A stretch of 64,000 bases of DNA from Pedococcus badiiscoriae (GTDB taxonomy: Bacteria; Actinomycetota; Actinomycetes; Actinomycetales; Dermatophilaceae), in the NCBI RefSeq assembly GCF_013408925.1, contig NZ_JACCAB010000001.1, positions 1,860,001-1,924,000 on the forward strand, given 5' to 3'. The notes under the pieces were generated by a model. That model worked only from the letters and a program-made list of their open reading frames with translations, was not told the DNA's origin and did no database searches. A program made the position numbers and the translations under genes. Below, piece after piece: positions 25,304-34,415 of this stretch (its first letter is position 1; the number at the start of each line of letters is the position of its first letter).

Positions 25304-25347
25304 TGGCCGCGTGGCCGCTTGGCCGCATGGCCGCGTGGCCGTGGCCG
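25304..25347 (+). repeat. Tandem octamer TGGCCGCN
   Basis: Four TGGCCGC(G/T/A) octamers in a row (25304-25335), then two shortened TGGCCG units, in the gap between fmdB and mtnP, ending just past the fmdB stop. Could be a slippage-prone short tandem repeat; no coding role seen. Confidence 0.8.
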
Positions 25348-25350
25348 GGG

Positions 25351-25653
25351 TCAGGCGGCCGAACCGTCCGCGGACTTCGACGTGGTCGAGGCCGACGAGG
25401 TGCTCGACGAGCCGCCCTTCGAGTCGCTGGACCCGCTCGACGACCCTGAGGGGGCAGGGACCGAGGCTGAGGAGCTGCTGCGGGAGTCGGTGCGGTAGAA
25501 GCCGCCACCCTTGAAGACGACGCCGACCGCGTTGAAGACCTTGCGGAGCCGGCCCTCGCACTCGGGGCAGACGGTCAGGGAGTCGTCGCTGAACGACTGC
25601 ACCGCGTCGAAGCGGTGGTCGCACTCGGTGCAGGCGTAGGAGTACGTCGGCAC
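25351..25653 (-). CDS. FmdB-family zinc-ribbon protein
   Basis: A 100-residue protein starting MPTYSYACTECDHRF, with the ribbon completed by VCPECEG (two CxxC pairs) in the first 35 residues. It then has GGGFYRTDSR, common in this family, and a Ser/Gly-rich low-complexity tail of about 45 residues. FmdB proteins are small putative regulators; the function is not known for actinobacteria. Located between the antiporter and mtnP. Confidence 0.88.
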   Translation of the reverse strand: MPTYSYACTECDHRFDAVQSFSDDSLTVCPECEGRLRKVFNAVGVVFKGGGFYRTDSRSSSSASVPAPSGSSSGSSDSKGGSSSTSSASTTSKSADGSAA

Positions 25654-25745
25654 GGTTCCTCCAATTCGGCGTTCTGGCCGGCGTTCGCTACCTGCGACGC
25701 TGGCACTGTGATGGCTCGACTGCCAACTATAAGGCCGCGGGGGGC

Positions 25746-27323
25746 CTACTTCTTCCCGCTCCCGTCACGCCAGCCGGCGAGGCGACCATGCTGGCTGACC
25801 GAGCGGACCCGCTTCTCGGCCCGGCTCCTGGCCTCCGCGGTCGAGACGATGAGCAGCTGGTCGCCGCGACGGATGGCCGTGTTGTTCTGCGGCACGAAGC
25901 CCTTGCCGCCGCGCACGACGAGGGTCACGTTGGCACCCTCGGGCAGCCGCAGCTCGAAGACCTCGACGCCGTGCAGCTTGGAGGCCTGCCCGACGGTGAC
26001 CTGGATGACCTCTGCCTTCAGCTCGTCGAGGGGGGTGGCCTCGACGGCCAGGTCGAGCGTGGCGTAGTCCTCGACGATGCCGAGGCGCTGGGCGACCCAC
26101 GGCAGGGTCGGTGCCTGGACCAGCGTGAAGATGACGACCAGCACGAACACCAGCTCGAAGATCCACGAGACGTTCTTGGCGCCGACCGTGAGCGGCACGG
26201 TCGCGAGCACGATGGGGACGGCACCTCGCAGCCCCGCCCACGACAGGAAGACCTGGTCGCGCCAGCGAAGCCGGAAGGGTGCGACCGAGACCAGCACCGA
26301 GAGCGGCCGCGCGAGCAGCAGCAGCACCAGGCCGATGACGATCGCGGGCACGACCTGGCGGGCCATGTTGCCCGGCGAAGCCAGCAGGCCCAGCATGACG
26401 AACAGCCCGATCTGGGCGAGCCAACCCATCGCGGTGGCGAGTCCCAGGACCGCCGGGCCGTGCGGCAGCCGCAGGTTGCCGAGCACCAGCGCCGCGAGGT
26501 AGCAGGCGATGAACCCGCTCGCATGGACGCTGGACGCCGCGGCATACGCCAGGATCGTGAGGGCGACCACCCCGATGCTGAAGAGACCCGAGGAGCCGGA
26601 CGCGGCTCGCCGCATGAACTGCCCTCCGGCCCATCCCACGGCCAGCCCGGTGGCGGCGCCCACCCCGAGCTCGACGACCGCCTTGACCGCCAGGGTGAGC
26701 CACGACTCCGCACCCGCGGGGTGGGCGGACCTCGCCGCGAGGGCGGTGACCAGGATGACGACCGGTGCGTCGTTGAAGCCCGACTCCGCCTCCAGCATCC
26801 CGGTGATCCGGCGGGGGAGCGGCACGCGGCGCAGCACCGAGAACACCGCCGCCGCGTCCGTGGAGGACAGGATCGCGCCCACCAGCAGGGCGGTGTTCCA
26901 GTCGAGGTGCAGGACGAAGCGAGCGGCGAGGGCGACGACGAGCACCGAGACGATGACGCCGACGGTCGACAGCACCGCCGCGGGTCCGACCGAGTTCCGG
27001 ATCCCCTCCCAGCGGGTGCTGAGCCCGCCTTCGCCGAGGATGAGGATGAGGGCGGAGTAGCCGAGCACCTGGGTGAGCTCGTTGGAGTCGAACCTGATGC
27101 CGAAACCGGCCTCACCGATGGCCAGCCCGATGCACAGGTAGATCAGCAGCGAGGGCAGTCCTGACTTGAGGGACAGCCGGACGGCGGCGACCGAGACCAG
27201 CAGGACGATCGAGCCGACCAGCAGGGCCGGGGTCAGGTCGTGCAGGGTGAAGGTGCCCGACGCGGCGGATGTCATGGACGGCGCGGACCACACGAGGTCA
27301 GGGGGCAGGATCGCTGCGCGCAC
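25746..27323 (-). CDS. NhaP2/CvrA-type K+/H+ antiporter with TrkA-C domain
   Basis: Cation/proton antiporter (CPA1, YcgO/CvrA type) of up to 525 residues. It has about 12 membrane helices, including GAILSSTDAAAVFSVLRRVP and LEAESGFNDAP, the helices carrying ion-binding Asp residues, then a cytoplasmic TrkA-C-like (RCK_C) domain (about 425-505, LPEGANVTLVVRGG ... IRRGDQLLIV) that may sense a nucleotide or ion. GTG at 27323 has weak AAAGGA upstream; ATG at 27275 is an alternative start that would remove 16 residues. Likely helps K+ and pH balance. Divergent from the acylase gene. Confidence 0.9.
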   Translation of the reverse strand: MRAAILPPDLVWSAPSMTSAASGTFTLHDLTPALLVGSIVLLVSVAAVRLSLKSGLPSLLIYLCIGLAIGEAGFGIRFDSNELTQVLGYSALILILGEGGLSTRWEGIRNSVGPAAVLSTVGVIVSVLVVALAARFVLHLDWNTALLVGAILSSTDAAAVFSVLRRVPLPRRITGMLEAESGFNDAPVVILVTALAARSAHPAGAESWLTLAVKAVVELGVGAATGLAVGWAGGQFMRRAASGSSGLFSIGVVALTILAYAAASSVHASGFIACYLAALVLGNLRLPHGPAVLGLATAMGWLAQIGLFVMLGLLASPGNMARQVVPAIVIGLVLLLLARPLSVLVSVAPFRLRWRDQVFLSWAGLRGAVPIVLATVPLTVGAKNVSWIFELVFVLVVIFTLVQAPTLPWVAQRLGIVEDYATLDLAVEATPLDELKAEVIQVTVGQASKLHGVEVFELRLPEGANVTLVVRGGKGFVPQNNTAIRRGDQLLIVSTAEARSRAEKRVRSVSQHGRLAGWRDGSGKK

Positions 27324-27370
27324 GGCCCGTCACGTCCTTTCCCTCGAGGTGGTGCGGATAGTCTCGCAGG

Positions 27371-30112
27371 GTGTCTCGCGCCCTTCTTGCCCGCCGCGTC
27401 GCCGTGGCAGTGGCGGCCCTGCTCGTCATCGTCCTCGGAATCGTGGTGGTCCTCGCCGTCACCTGGGTGCGGCGTCCGTTCCCCACGACGGAGGGCGAGA
27501 TCCAGATCCCGGGCCTGTCGGGCAAGGTCAGCGTCATCCGCGACGACCACGGCATCCCGCAGATCTACGCGGACAGCGCCGACGACCTCTTCAAGGCCGA
27601 AGGGTTCGTCCACGCGCAGGACAGGTTCTTCGAGATGGACCTGCGCCGGCACATCACCGCCGGGCGGCTGTCCGAGCTCGTCGGCAAGGGTGGGCTGAAG
27701 ACCGATGTGGTGATCCGCACGCTCGGCTGGCGCCGGGTCGCCGAGGCCGAGCTGCCGACCCTCAAGCCCGAGACCCGCCGCTACCTGCAGGCCTATGCCG
27801 ACGGGGTGAACGCCTACATCCACCGGCAGGGCAACCCCTCGAGCATGTCGCTCGAGTACGTCGTGCTCGGCCAGAAGGTCACCGACTACCGGGTCGAGGA
27901 CTGGACGCCGGCCGACTCCCTCGCCTGGCTCAAGGCGATGGCCTGGGACCTGCGCGGCGACTACAGCGCCGAGCTGATGCGCGCCCGCCTCGCCGGCTCG
28001 ATGCCCATCGCCCAGATCAACGAGCTGTACCCGGCCTATCCCTACGGCACCAACAAGCCGATCCTCTCCCCCCAGGACTGGTCGCCCGGTGCGACCTCGG
28101 GCGACGGCGCGGCTGCGTCCTCGAGCTCGTCCCCGGCGACGGCGAACTCGGCCGTGCCGACCATGCTCGGACGGCCCACGCAGGCGAAGGTCGCGACGCG
28201 CCCCGCGCGGTCGAAGGTGGCGACGCGCCCGGCGGCCCCGGTGGCGGGGACTCCCGGCGAGCTGGCCGCCGAGACGGGCAACGCAGCCCAGAGCGCGTAT
28301 GCCGTGGTGCAGCGGGCGCTCGCCGCGGTGCCGGTGACCCTGGGGCGCGGTGACGGCATCGGGTCGAACTCGTGGGTCGTCAGCGGGAGCCGCACCAGCA
28401 CCGGAAAACCGTTGCTGGCCAACGACCCTCACCTCGGTGTCTCGATCCCCGGCATCTGGTACCAGGTCGGCCTGCACTGCCGGTCGGTGAGTGGCAGCTG
28501 CCCCTTCGACGTGGCGGGCTACTCGTTCTCCGGACTCCCCGGCGTGGTGATCGGCCACAACCAGTCGGTCGCCTGGGGGTTCACCAACCTCGGGCCGGAC
28601 GTCAGCGACTTCTTCCTCGAGCAGGTGCGCGGCAACACCTACCTGCGCGACGGCAAGCAGGTCCCCCTGACCACGCGCACCGAGACGATCAAGATCGGCG
28701 GGGGCGGCCAGCAGACCATCACGGTGCGCAGCACCGTGCACGGCCCGATCCTCTCCGATGCCCTCGAACCGGTCGAGAAGGCAGGCGAGAGCCCGCCCGT
28801 CAACGGTCGGCCGAGCCCCGGCACCTACGAGGTGGCCCTGCAGTGGACCGGCCTCGAGGTGAGCCAGACCGCTGACGCGATCTTCGGGCTCGACACGGCC
28901 CAGAACTTCGCCCAGTTCCGCACTGCCGCACAGCAGTTCGCCGTCCCGGCCCAGAACCTGCTGTATGCCGACACAGCCGGCAACATCGGCTACCAGGCTC
29001 CGGGCCGGATCCCGGTCCGCAGCCGGTACATGGACTCTGCTCCAGGCTTCTGGATCAGGCCGGGCTGGGTCTCCTCGTGGGACTGGCAGGGCTACGTGCC
29101 CTTCGGCTCGATGCCGCACGCCTACAACCCGCCCGAGGGGTTCATCGTCGCGGCCAACCAGGCCGTGACCGAGAGCCAGACGCCGTTCCTGACGACGGAG
29201 TGGGACTACGGCTTCCGCAGCCAGCGGATCCGGTCGCTGCTGGAGAAGAACACCAAGGTCACGCCGGCCACGATGTCGGCCATCCAGGGCGACACCCGCA
29301 GCCAGTTCGCACCGACGCTGGTCAAGGCGCTGCTCAAGGTCGACCTCGGGCGCGACGACTTCACCAAGCAGGCGCAGGACCTGCTGCGTGGCTGGGACTA
29401 CACGAACCCGGTGGGTTCGAGCGACTCCGGTGCCGCCGCTGCCTACTACAACGCCGTCTGGTCCAGCCTGCTCAACCTGACCTTCGATGACGAGCTGCCC
29501 AAGGACCTGCGGGCCGATGGCGGCGGCCAGTGGATGCAGGCCGTCTCGGTGCTGCTGACCAAGCCACGCTCGGCGTGGTGGGACGACAAGCGCACGCCCG
29601 GGGTGACCGAGAGTGAGTCCGAGATCCTGCGCAAGGCCCTCGTGGATGCCCGGCTCCAGCTGACCAAGCAGCTCGGCAAGGATCCGCACGACTGGCAGTG
29701 GGGCAAGCTGCACCAGCTCACCCTGACCCACCAGGTGCTGGGTGGAGCGGACGTGCCGGGCATCGTGTCCATGCTCTTCAACCGCGGACCCATGGACATG
29801 CCCGGCGGGTCGGCCATCGTCGACGCCAACGGGTGGGATGCCAGCGTGGGACTCGACGGCGGGGACACCAGCAAGGCGTTCGACGTCGACTGGGCGCCCT
29901 CGATGCGGATGGTCGTCGACCTCGGCAACCTCGACAAGTCGCACTGGGTCAACCAGACCGGGAACAGCGGCCACGCCTTCGCACCCCACTACAACGACCA
30001 GTCGCAGGCCTGGGCTCACAACGAGCTCTTCCCGTGGCCCTTCACCGAGAAGGCCGTCCGTGATGCCGGCGGCGACGAGCTGACCTTGGTGCCCGGCGGC
30101 TCCTCCGACTGA
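27371..30112 (+). CDS. Penicillin-acylase-family N-terminal-nucleophile hydrolase
   Basis: Exported or membrane-anchored amidohydrolase precursor of 913 residues, cleaving amide bonds of acyl-amino compounds (penicillins, acyl-homoserine lactones or similar). An uncleaved-looking N-terminal helix (about 9-33) precedes the alpha region (DDHGIPQIYADSADDLFKAE, FVHAQDRFFEMDLRR). A linker of about 75 residues contains two KVATRPA repeats, ending at GIGSNSWVVSG, where Ser332 should become the beta-chain N-terminal nucleophile after self-cleavage. GKPLLANDPHL and FPWPFTEKAV are further family motifs. The linker is longer than usual. GTG start; 47 bp from the divergent antiporter. Confidence 0.9.
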   Translation: MSRALLARRVAVAVAALLVIVLGIVVVLAVTWVRRPFPTTEGEIQIPGLSGKVSVIRDDHGIPQIYADSADDLFKAEGFVHAQDRFFEMDLRRHITAGRLSELVGKGGLKTDVVIRTLGWRRVAEAELPTLKPETRRYLQAYADGVNAYIHRQGNPSSMSLEYVVLGQKVTDYRVEDWTPADSLAWLKAMAWDLRGDYSAELMRARLAGSMPIAQINELYPAYPYGTNKPILSPQDWSPGATSGDGAAASSSSSPATANSAVPTMLGRPTQAKVATRPARSKVATRPAAPVAGTPGELAAETGNAAQSAYAVVQRALAAVPVTLGRGDGIGSNSWVVSGSRTSTGKPLLANDPHLGVSIPGIWYQVGLHCRSVSGSCPFDVAGYSFSGLPGVVIGHNQSVAWGFTNLGPDVSDFFLEQVRGNTYLRDGKQVPLTTRTETIKIGGGGQQTITVRSTVHGPILSDALEPVEKAGESPPVNGRPSPGTYEVALQWTGLEVSQTADAIFGLDTAQNFAQFRTAAQQFAVPAQNLLYADTAGNIGYQAPGRIPVRSRYMDSAPGFWIRPGWVSSWDWQGYVPFGSMPHAYNPPEGFIVAANQAVTESQTPFLTTEWDYGFRSQRIRSLLEKNTKVTPATMSAIQGDTRSQFAPTLVKALLKVDLGRDDFTKQAQDLLRGWDYTNPVGSSDSGAAAAYYNAVWSSLLNLTFDDELPKDLRADGGGQWMQAVSVLLTKPRSAWWDDKRTPGVTESESEILRKALVDARLQLTKQLGKDPHDWQWGKLHQLTLTHQVLGGADVPGIVSMLFNRGPMDMPGGSAIVDANGWDASVGLDGGDTSKAFDVDWAPSMRMVVDLGNLDKSHWVNQTGNSGHAFAPHYNDQSQAWAHNELFPWPFTEKAVRDAGGDELTLVPGGSSD

Positions 30113-30156
30113 CCGCGACACTCACGGGCGCGTCGGCGCGTCAGGGCGTCAAGGCG

Positions 30157-30717
30157 TCAAGGCGCCTGAAGGCCCCGCCCCACCTCGACCACCCCCGGCC
30201 CGACCGCCATGACGGCATGCACCGTGCGGTCGTGCGGCTCGGTCGGCAGGTCCTCGTCGAGCAGCTCCCACGGATGGACGACGGCCACCAGCCGGGCGGC
30301 GGTCCGGGGAACCACCCGGTCGTAGCAGCCCTTGCCCTGCCCGATCCGCGTCCCCGAGCGGTCCACCCCGTGGGCCGGCAGGAACACCACCGCAGCGGTG
30401 GCGATCGCCTCCCTGCCCAGGACCTGCTCGCTCCCGGCCTCCCGCCAGTCCAGGTCCCAGTCGTCGAGGGTGACCGGCACCATCACCCGGATGCCCTGCG
30501 CGGACAACGCCTCGATCATCGCTTCGGTGGGCGGCTCGAGAGCCGTGGCCTCGTATGCGGCGACCCAGTCCCCGCGACGGACCCCCGCGGCATGTACGAC
30601 CTCGAGCGCGGTCAGCGCCAGCTCCTGCGCGTCGCGGGCCCGGTCACGCGCCGGCACGCGTTCGCGGCGCACCGAGCGCAGGTGCTGTCTCATGGCGCTC
30701 TTGCTGGACGGGGGCAC
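30157..30717 (-). CDS. 5-formyltetrahydrofolate cyclo-ligase
   Basis: Converts 5-formyl-THF to 5,10-methenyl-THF with ATP, recycling folate. The 186-residue product has SAMRQHLRSVRRERV at the N-terminus (basic ATP-binding region) and the family signature GTRIGQGKGCYDRVV; note GKGCYDR in place of the usual GGGYYDR. GTG at 30717 is used here because the conserved basic helix needs it; ATG at 30693 is possible. Divergent from the UGPase gene, 29 bp apart. Confidence 0.9.
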   Translation of the reverse strand: MPPSSKSAMRQHLRSVRRERVPARDRARDAQELALTALEVVHAAGVRRGDWVAAYEATALEPPTEAMIEALSAQGIRVMVPVTLDDWDLDWREAGSEQVLGREAIATAAVVFLPAHGVDRSGTRIGQGKGCYDRVVPRTAARLVAVVHPWELLDEDLPTEPHDRTVHAVMAVGPGVVEVGRGLQAP

Positions 30718-30746
30718 GCCCAGATCGTCCCACTAGGCTGCCCGTC

Positions 30747-32183
30747 ATGAGCAAGGAAGGGCTGGCGCAGGCGGTTGCGCGGATGACCGAGCGGGGGGTC
30801 GACCCGTTGGCGATCCACGCGTTCGAGGACGCCTACGCCCAGCTCGAGTCGGGCAAGGCCGGGATCATCCCGGAAGACGACATCGAGCCCCTGCGCGACG
30901 TGACGACGCTCGAGAGCATCGCCGCCGACGATGACCAGACGGTTCAGGCGCTGGCCCGTACCGCCGTCATCAAGCTCAACGGCGGTCTGGGTACGAGCAT
31001 GGGCCTGTCCGGTCCCAAGTCGGTGCTCGAGGTCCGCGACGGACTGACGTTCCTGGACGTGGTGGCGCGCCAGGTGCTCGCGCTGCGCGCCCGCCACGAC
31101 GTGCAGGTCCCGCTGGTGCTGATGGACTCGTTCCGCACCCGACAGGAGTCGTTGGCCGCGTTGGCGGCGTATCCCGACCTGGCCGTCGACGGGCTGCCGC
31201 TCGACTTCCTGCAGAACGCCGAGCCCAAGCTGCGCGCCGATGACCTCACCCCGGTGTCGTGGCCCGACGACCCCGACCTCGAGTGGTGCCCTCCCGGCCA
31301 TGGCGACGTCTACGTGGCCCTGATGGCCAGTCGCGTGCTGGCAGCCTTGCGGGACAAGGGATTTCGCTACGCGTTCCTCTCGAACTCGGACAACCTCGGG
31401 GCGACCTGCGACCCGGCGATCCCGGCCTGGATGGCACGCGAGTCGATTCCGTACGTCTCGGAGGTCTGCGACCGCACCCTCAACGACCGCAAGGGTGGCC
31501 ACTTGGCAGTCCGTCGCAGTGACGGCAGGGTGGTGCTCCGCGAGAGCGCGATGGTGGCACCCGAGGACCAGGAGCACTTCCAGGACACGCGGCGGCACTC
31601 GCTGTTCCACGCCAACAACCTGTGGGTCGATCTCGACGCCCTCGATGCCCAGATGTCGGCGCGCGACGGCGTCCTCGGCCTGCCGATCATCATCAACCGC
31701 AAGACCGTCGACCCCCGACGCCCCGACTCCACGCCGGTCATCCAGCTCGAGTCGGCCATGGGCATGGCGATCGAGGTCTTCGACGGGTCTCGCGCGCTGC
31801 ACGTGCCCCGGAGCCGGTTCCGTCCGGTGAAGACGACCAACGAGCTGCTCCTGCTCCGCTCGGACCTGTATGGCTTCGGCGAGGAGTTCGAGGTCGTGGC
31901 CAGGTCGACGCGACCTGATCCTCGCGTCGACCTCGACAAGCACTACACGCAGATCAAGCAGTTCGATGCACGGTTCCCCGGGGGCAGCCCGTCCATGATC
32001 GACTGCACCTCCCTGACCGTTCGTGGCGACGTGACGTTCGGCGCCGGGATCCGGTGCGTGGGCGAGGTCGTGGTGGAGGCTGACGAGCCGTTCACCGTCC
32101 CCGACGGCACCACCCTCACCGCGACGGCGACGGTGGCAGACATCCTCGGAGACACCGTGGCGGAAGGAGCGACCACCTCGTGA
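30747..32183 (+). CDS. UTP-glucose-1-phosphate uridylyltransferase, eukaryotic-like (UDPGP family)
   Basis: Makes UDP-glucose from UTP and glucose-1-phosphate for envelope and glycan synthesis. The 478-residue product carries LNGGLGTSMGLSGPKS, the nucleotide-binding loop of the eukaryotic-type UDPGP family, plus SNSDNLGATCDP, HANNLWVDL and a C-terminal beta-helix (LTVRGDVTFGAG). It is not the 300-residue bacterial GalU type. ATG at 30747 after a short upstream gap is preferred. Its stop overlaps moeA/glp (GTGA), so the two are coupled. Confidence 0.93.
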   Translation: MSKEGLAQAVARMTERGVDPLAIHAFEDAYAQLESGKAGIIPEDDIEPLRDVTTLESIAADDDQTVQALARTAVIKLNGGLGTSMGLSGPKSVLEVRDGLTFLDVVARQVLALRARHDVQVPLVLMDSFRTRQESLAALAAYPDLAVDGLPLDFLQNAEPKLRADDLTPVSWPDDPDLEWCPPGHGDVYVALMASRVLAALRDKGFRYAFLSNSDNLGATCDPAIPAWMARESIPYVSEVCDRTLNDRKGGHLAVRRSDGRVVLRESAMVAPEDQEHFQDTRRHSLFHANNLWVDLDALDAQMSARDGVLGLPIIINRKTVDPRRPDSTPVIQLESAMGMAIEVFDGSRALHVPRSRFRPVKTTNELLLLRSDLYGFGEEFEVVARSTRPDPRVDLDKHYTQIKQFDARFPGGSPSMIDCTSLTVRGDVTFGAGIRCVGEVVVEADEPFTVPDGTTLTATATVADILGDTVAEGATTS

Positions 32184-33400
32184 TCAGCGTCGAACAGCAC
32201 CTGGACCGGATCCTCAGCACGGTCACAGTGATTCCGCCGTTCGAGCTCGGCGTCCTCGACGCGCAGGGCTGCATCCTGGCCGCGGACGTCCAGGCTCGGG
32301 GGTCGCTGCCGGGCTTCACCAACTCCGCGATGGACGGGTATGCCGTGCACGCCTCGGACATCGCGACCGCCAGTGCCGAGAGCCCGGTGACCCTGCCCGT
32401 GGTCAACGACATCGCTGCGGGCAACACCAAACCGTGGTCCCTCGCCAGCGGGCAGACCATGCGAATCATGACCGGTGCCCCGATGCCGCATGGCGCCGAC
32501 GCCGTCGTGCCCGTCGAGGCGACCGATGGCGGGGTGGTCCGGGTGCAGATCAGGGAGCGTCGGAGCGTGGGCGCGCACGTGCGCGAGGTCGGCGAGGACG
32601 TCGAGGCCGGGAACGTCGTCCTGCGTCGTGGCACCCTGCTCGGTCCCGGACAGATCGCCCTGCTGGCGGCCGCCGGCATCGCCCGGGTGCGCGTCGTCCC
32701 GAGGCCGCGGGTGGTCGTCATCTCGACCGGCGACGAGCTCGTCGAGGTCGGGCGCACGCCCGGGTTCGGCCAGATCGTCGACTCCAACTCGGTGATGCTG
32801 ACTGCCGCCGTGACCGCCGTGGGGGCAACGCCGTTCCGGGTCGGGGGAGTGCCGGACGACGCCCGCACCCTCATGGAGACCCTCGAGGGCCAGCTCGTCC
32901 GCGCCGATGCGATCATCACGACCGGCGGTGTCTCGATGGGCGCCTTCGACACCGTCAAGGAGGTCCTGTCGCGGGTCGGCACCATGCGGTTCGACAAGGT
33001 CGCGATGCGTCCGGGCATGCCCCAGGGTTTCGGGGTGCTCGGTGACGAGCGCGTGCCCGTGTTCACCCTGCCCGGGAATCCGGTGAGCGCCCTGGTGTCC
33101 TTCCACGTGTTCGTGGCACCCGCGCTGCGCGCCATGGCCGGCCGCCCCGAGCCGTCCTACCCGCCGGGCTACGTCCCCGCCGTGGCGGCGGAGCCGTTCG
33201 GCTCGGTCGAGGGCAAGATGGAGTTCGTGCGGGTGATCCTCGACGACGACCGGGCCCGACTCGCCGGGGGCCAGGGCTCCCACATGCTCGGTGCGCTCGC
33301 CGCCGCCGACGCCCTGGCCGTCATCCCCGAGGACGTGACCGAGGTCGCGGCGGGTGACGAGCTGATGTGCCTGCCGCTGCTGGGCCGGGAGGGGATGTGA
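32180..33400 (+). CDS. glp: Gephyrin-like molybdotransferase Glp (MoeA family)
   Basis: A 406-residue MoeA-family protein, which inserts molybdate into molybdopterin. Motifs: FTNSAMDGYAV, AAGNTKPWSL, RIMTGAPMPHGADAVVP, STGDELVE, IVDSNSVML, TTGGVSMGAFD and LPGNPVSALVSF. In Corynebacterium a MoeA-like protein encoded beside galU, a rimJ-like gene and a membrane-receptor gene (Glp and GlpR) takes part in cell division. The same neighbours appear here, so a divisome role is likely in addition to, or in place of, cofactor synthesis. The presence of moaC and moaB immediately downstream argues that cofactor work is retained. Confidence 0.9.
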   Translation: MISVEQHLDRILSTVTVIPPFELGVLDAQGCILAADVQARGSLPGFTNSAMDGYAVHASDIATASAESPVTLPVVNDIAAGNTKPWSLASGQTMRIMTGAPMPHGADAVVPVEATDGGVVRVQIRERRSVGAHVREVGEDVEAGNVVLRRGTLLGPGQIALLAAAGIARVRVVPRPRVVVISTGDELVEVGRTPGFGQIVDSNSVMLTAAVTAVGATPFRVGGVPDDARTLMETLEGQLVRADAIITTGGVSMGAFDTVKEVLSRVGTMRFDKVAMRPGMPQGFGVLGDERVPVFTLPGNPVSALVSFHVFVAPALRAMAGRPEPSYPPGYVPAVAAEPFGSVEGKMEFVRVILDDDRARLAGGQGSHMLGALAAADALAVIPEDVTEVAAGDELMCLPLLGREGM

Positions 33401-33900
33401 GCCTCGACCCGGCGGAGCGGCCCGGACCGTCCGGACTCACCCACGTGCGACCGGACGGGTCGGCCCACATGGTCGACGTCTCCGCCAAGGAGGTGACCGC
33501 GCGCCAGGCATCCGCTGCCGGTCGGGTCCTGCTGTCTCCCGCGGCGGTCGCGGCCCTGCGGGACGGGACGGTGCCGAAGGGCGACGCGCTCGCGGTCGCC
33601 CGGATCGCCGGCATCCAGGCGGTGAAGCGGACCCCCGAGCTCATCCCGCTGGCGCACCCGATCGCCGTGCACGGGGTCGAGGTCGACCTCGAGGTGGTCG
33701 ACGACGGCGTCGACATCGGAGCCACGGTCCGCACCGCCGACCGCACCGGCATCGAGATGGAGGCCCTGACTGCAGTTGCGGTCGCGGCGCTGGCCCTGAT
33801 CGACATGGTCAAGGCGGTCGACAAGCACGCACGGATCACCGACATCCGGGTCACCGCCAAGTCGGGCGGGCGTTCCGGCGACTGGGCGGAGGCGCTGTGA
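33397..33900 (+). CDS. moaC: Cyclic pyranopterin monophosphate synthase MoaC
   Basis: Second step of molybdenum cofactor synthesis, with MoaA, forming cyclic pyranopterin monophosphate. The 167-residue product has MVDVSAKEVTARQA, KGDALAVARIAGIQAVKRT, LIPLAHPI and GIEMEALTAVAVAALALIDM, the core signature with the catalytic Lys and Asp region. GTG at 33397 overlaps the preceding stop and has GGGAGGGG ahead, preferred over an earlier in-frame codon inside glp. No moaA, moaD or moaE in the window. Confidence 0.95.
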   Translation: MSLDPAERPGPSGLTHVRPDGSAHMVDVSAKEVTARQASAAGRVLLSPAAVAALRDGTVPKGDALAVARIAGIQAVKRTPELIPLAHPIAVHGVEVDLEVVDDGVDIGATVRTADRTGIEMEALTAVAVAALALIDMVKAVDKHARITDIRVTAKSGGRSGDWAEAL

Positions 33901-34415
33901 CCGAGGGCGTCGCGGGCATCGACGACCTCGCCGACAGCGCCCGCCCCACTGCGGTCGTGATCACCTGCTCGACCCGCGCTGCCCAAGGGGTGTACCCCGA
34001 CCGTGGGGGTCCCCTCGTCGTGGAGGCGTTGCGGCAGTGGGGTCTGGCGGTCGGGGACCCCGTGGTCGTGCCCGACGGCCCCGCCGTTCGTGAGGCACTG
34101 GCGCAGGCACTGGCCGGCATACCGGACGTGGTCATCACCACGGGGGGCACGGGGCTGTCGCCCACGGATGGCACGCCCGAGGCGACCAGGGCCGTCCTCG
34201 ACCGCGAGGTCCCCGGACTGGCCGAGGCCATCCGGGGCGCCGGGCTCGCGGCCGGGGTGCCGACGGCGGCGCTGTCGCGCGGGGTGGCCGGGGTCTCCGG
34301 CACGACCCTCGTGGTCAACCTGCCGGGGTCGACCGGCGGGGTCCGCGACGGGCTGGGGGTGCTGGAAGCCGTGCTGCCGCACGCGCTCTCGCAGATCCGC
34401 GGCGGCGACCACTGA
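33897..34415 (+). CDS. moaB: MoaB/Mog-type molybdopterin-binding protein
   Basis: Adenylylates or binds molybdopterin in cofactor synthesis. The 172-residue product has AVVITCSTRAAQG, DVVITTGGTGLSPTDGTPEAT (the molybdopterin-binding GGTG loop) and VVNLPGSTGGVRDGL. GTG overlaps moaC (GTGA). An Ile ATA codon, rare in this genome, occurs at 34121 inside a GCATAC hexamer. Coupled by TGATG to the GNAT gene. Confidence 0.93.
   Translation: MTEGVAGIDDLADSARPTAVVITCSTRAAQGVYPDRGGPLVVEALRQWGLAVGDPVVVPDGPAVREALAQALAGIPDVVITTGGTGLSPTDGTPEATRAVLDREVPGLAEAIRGAGLAAGVPTAALSRGVAGVSGTTLVVNLPGSTGGVRDGLGVLEAVLPHALSQIRGGDH

Noticed and set aside
30113..30156. Terminator between the acylase and cycloligase genes
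   Set aside because: Short GGCGTCA-like direct repeats are present but no convincing inverted repeat of useful length.
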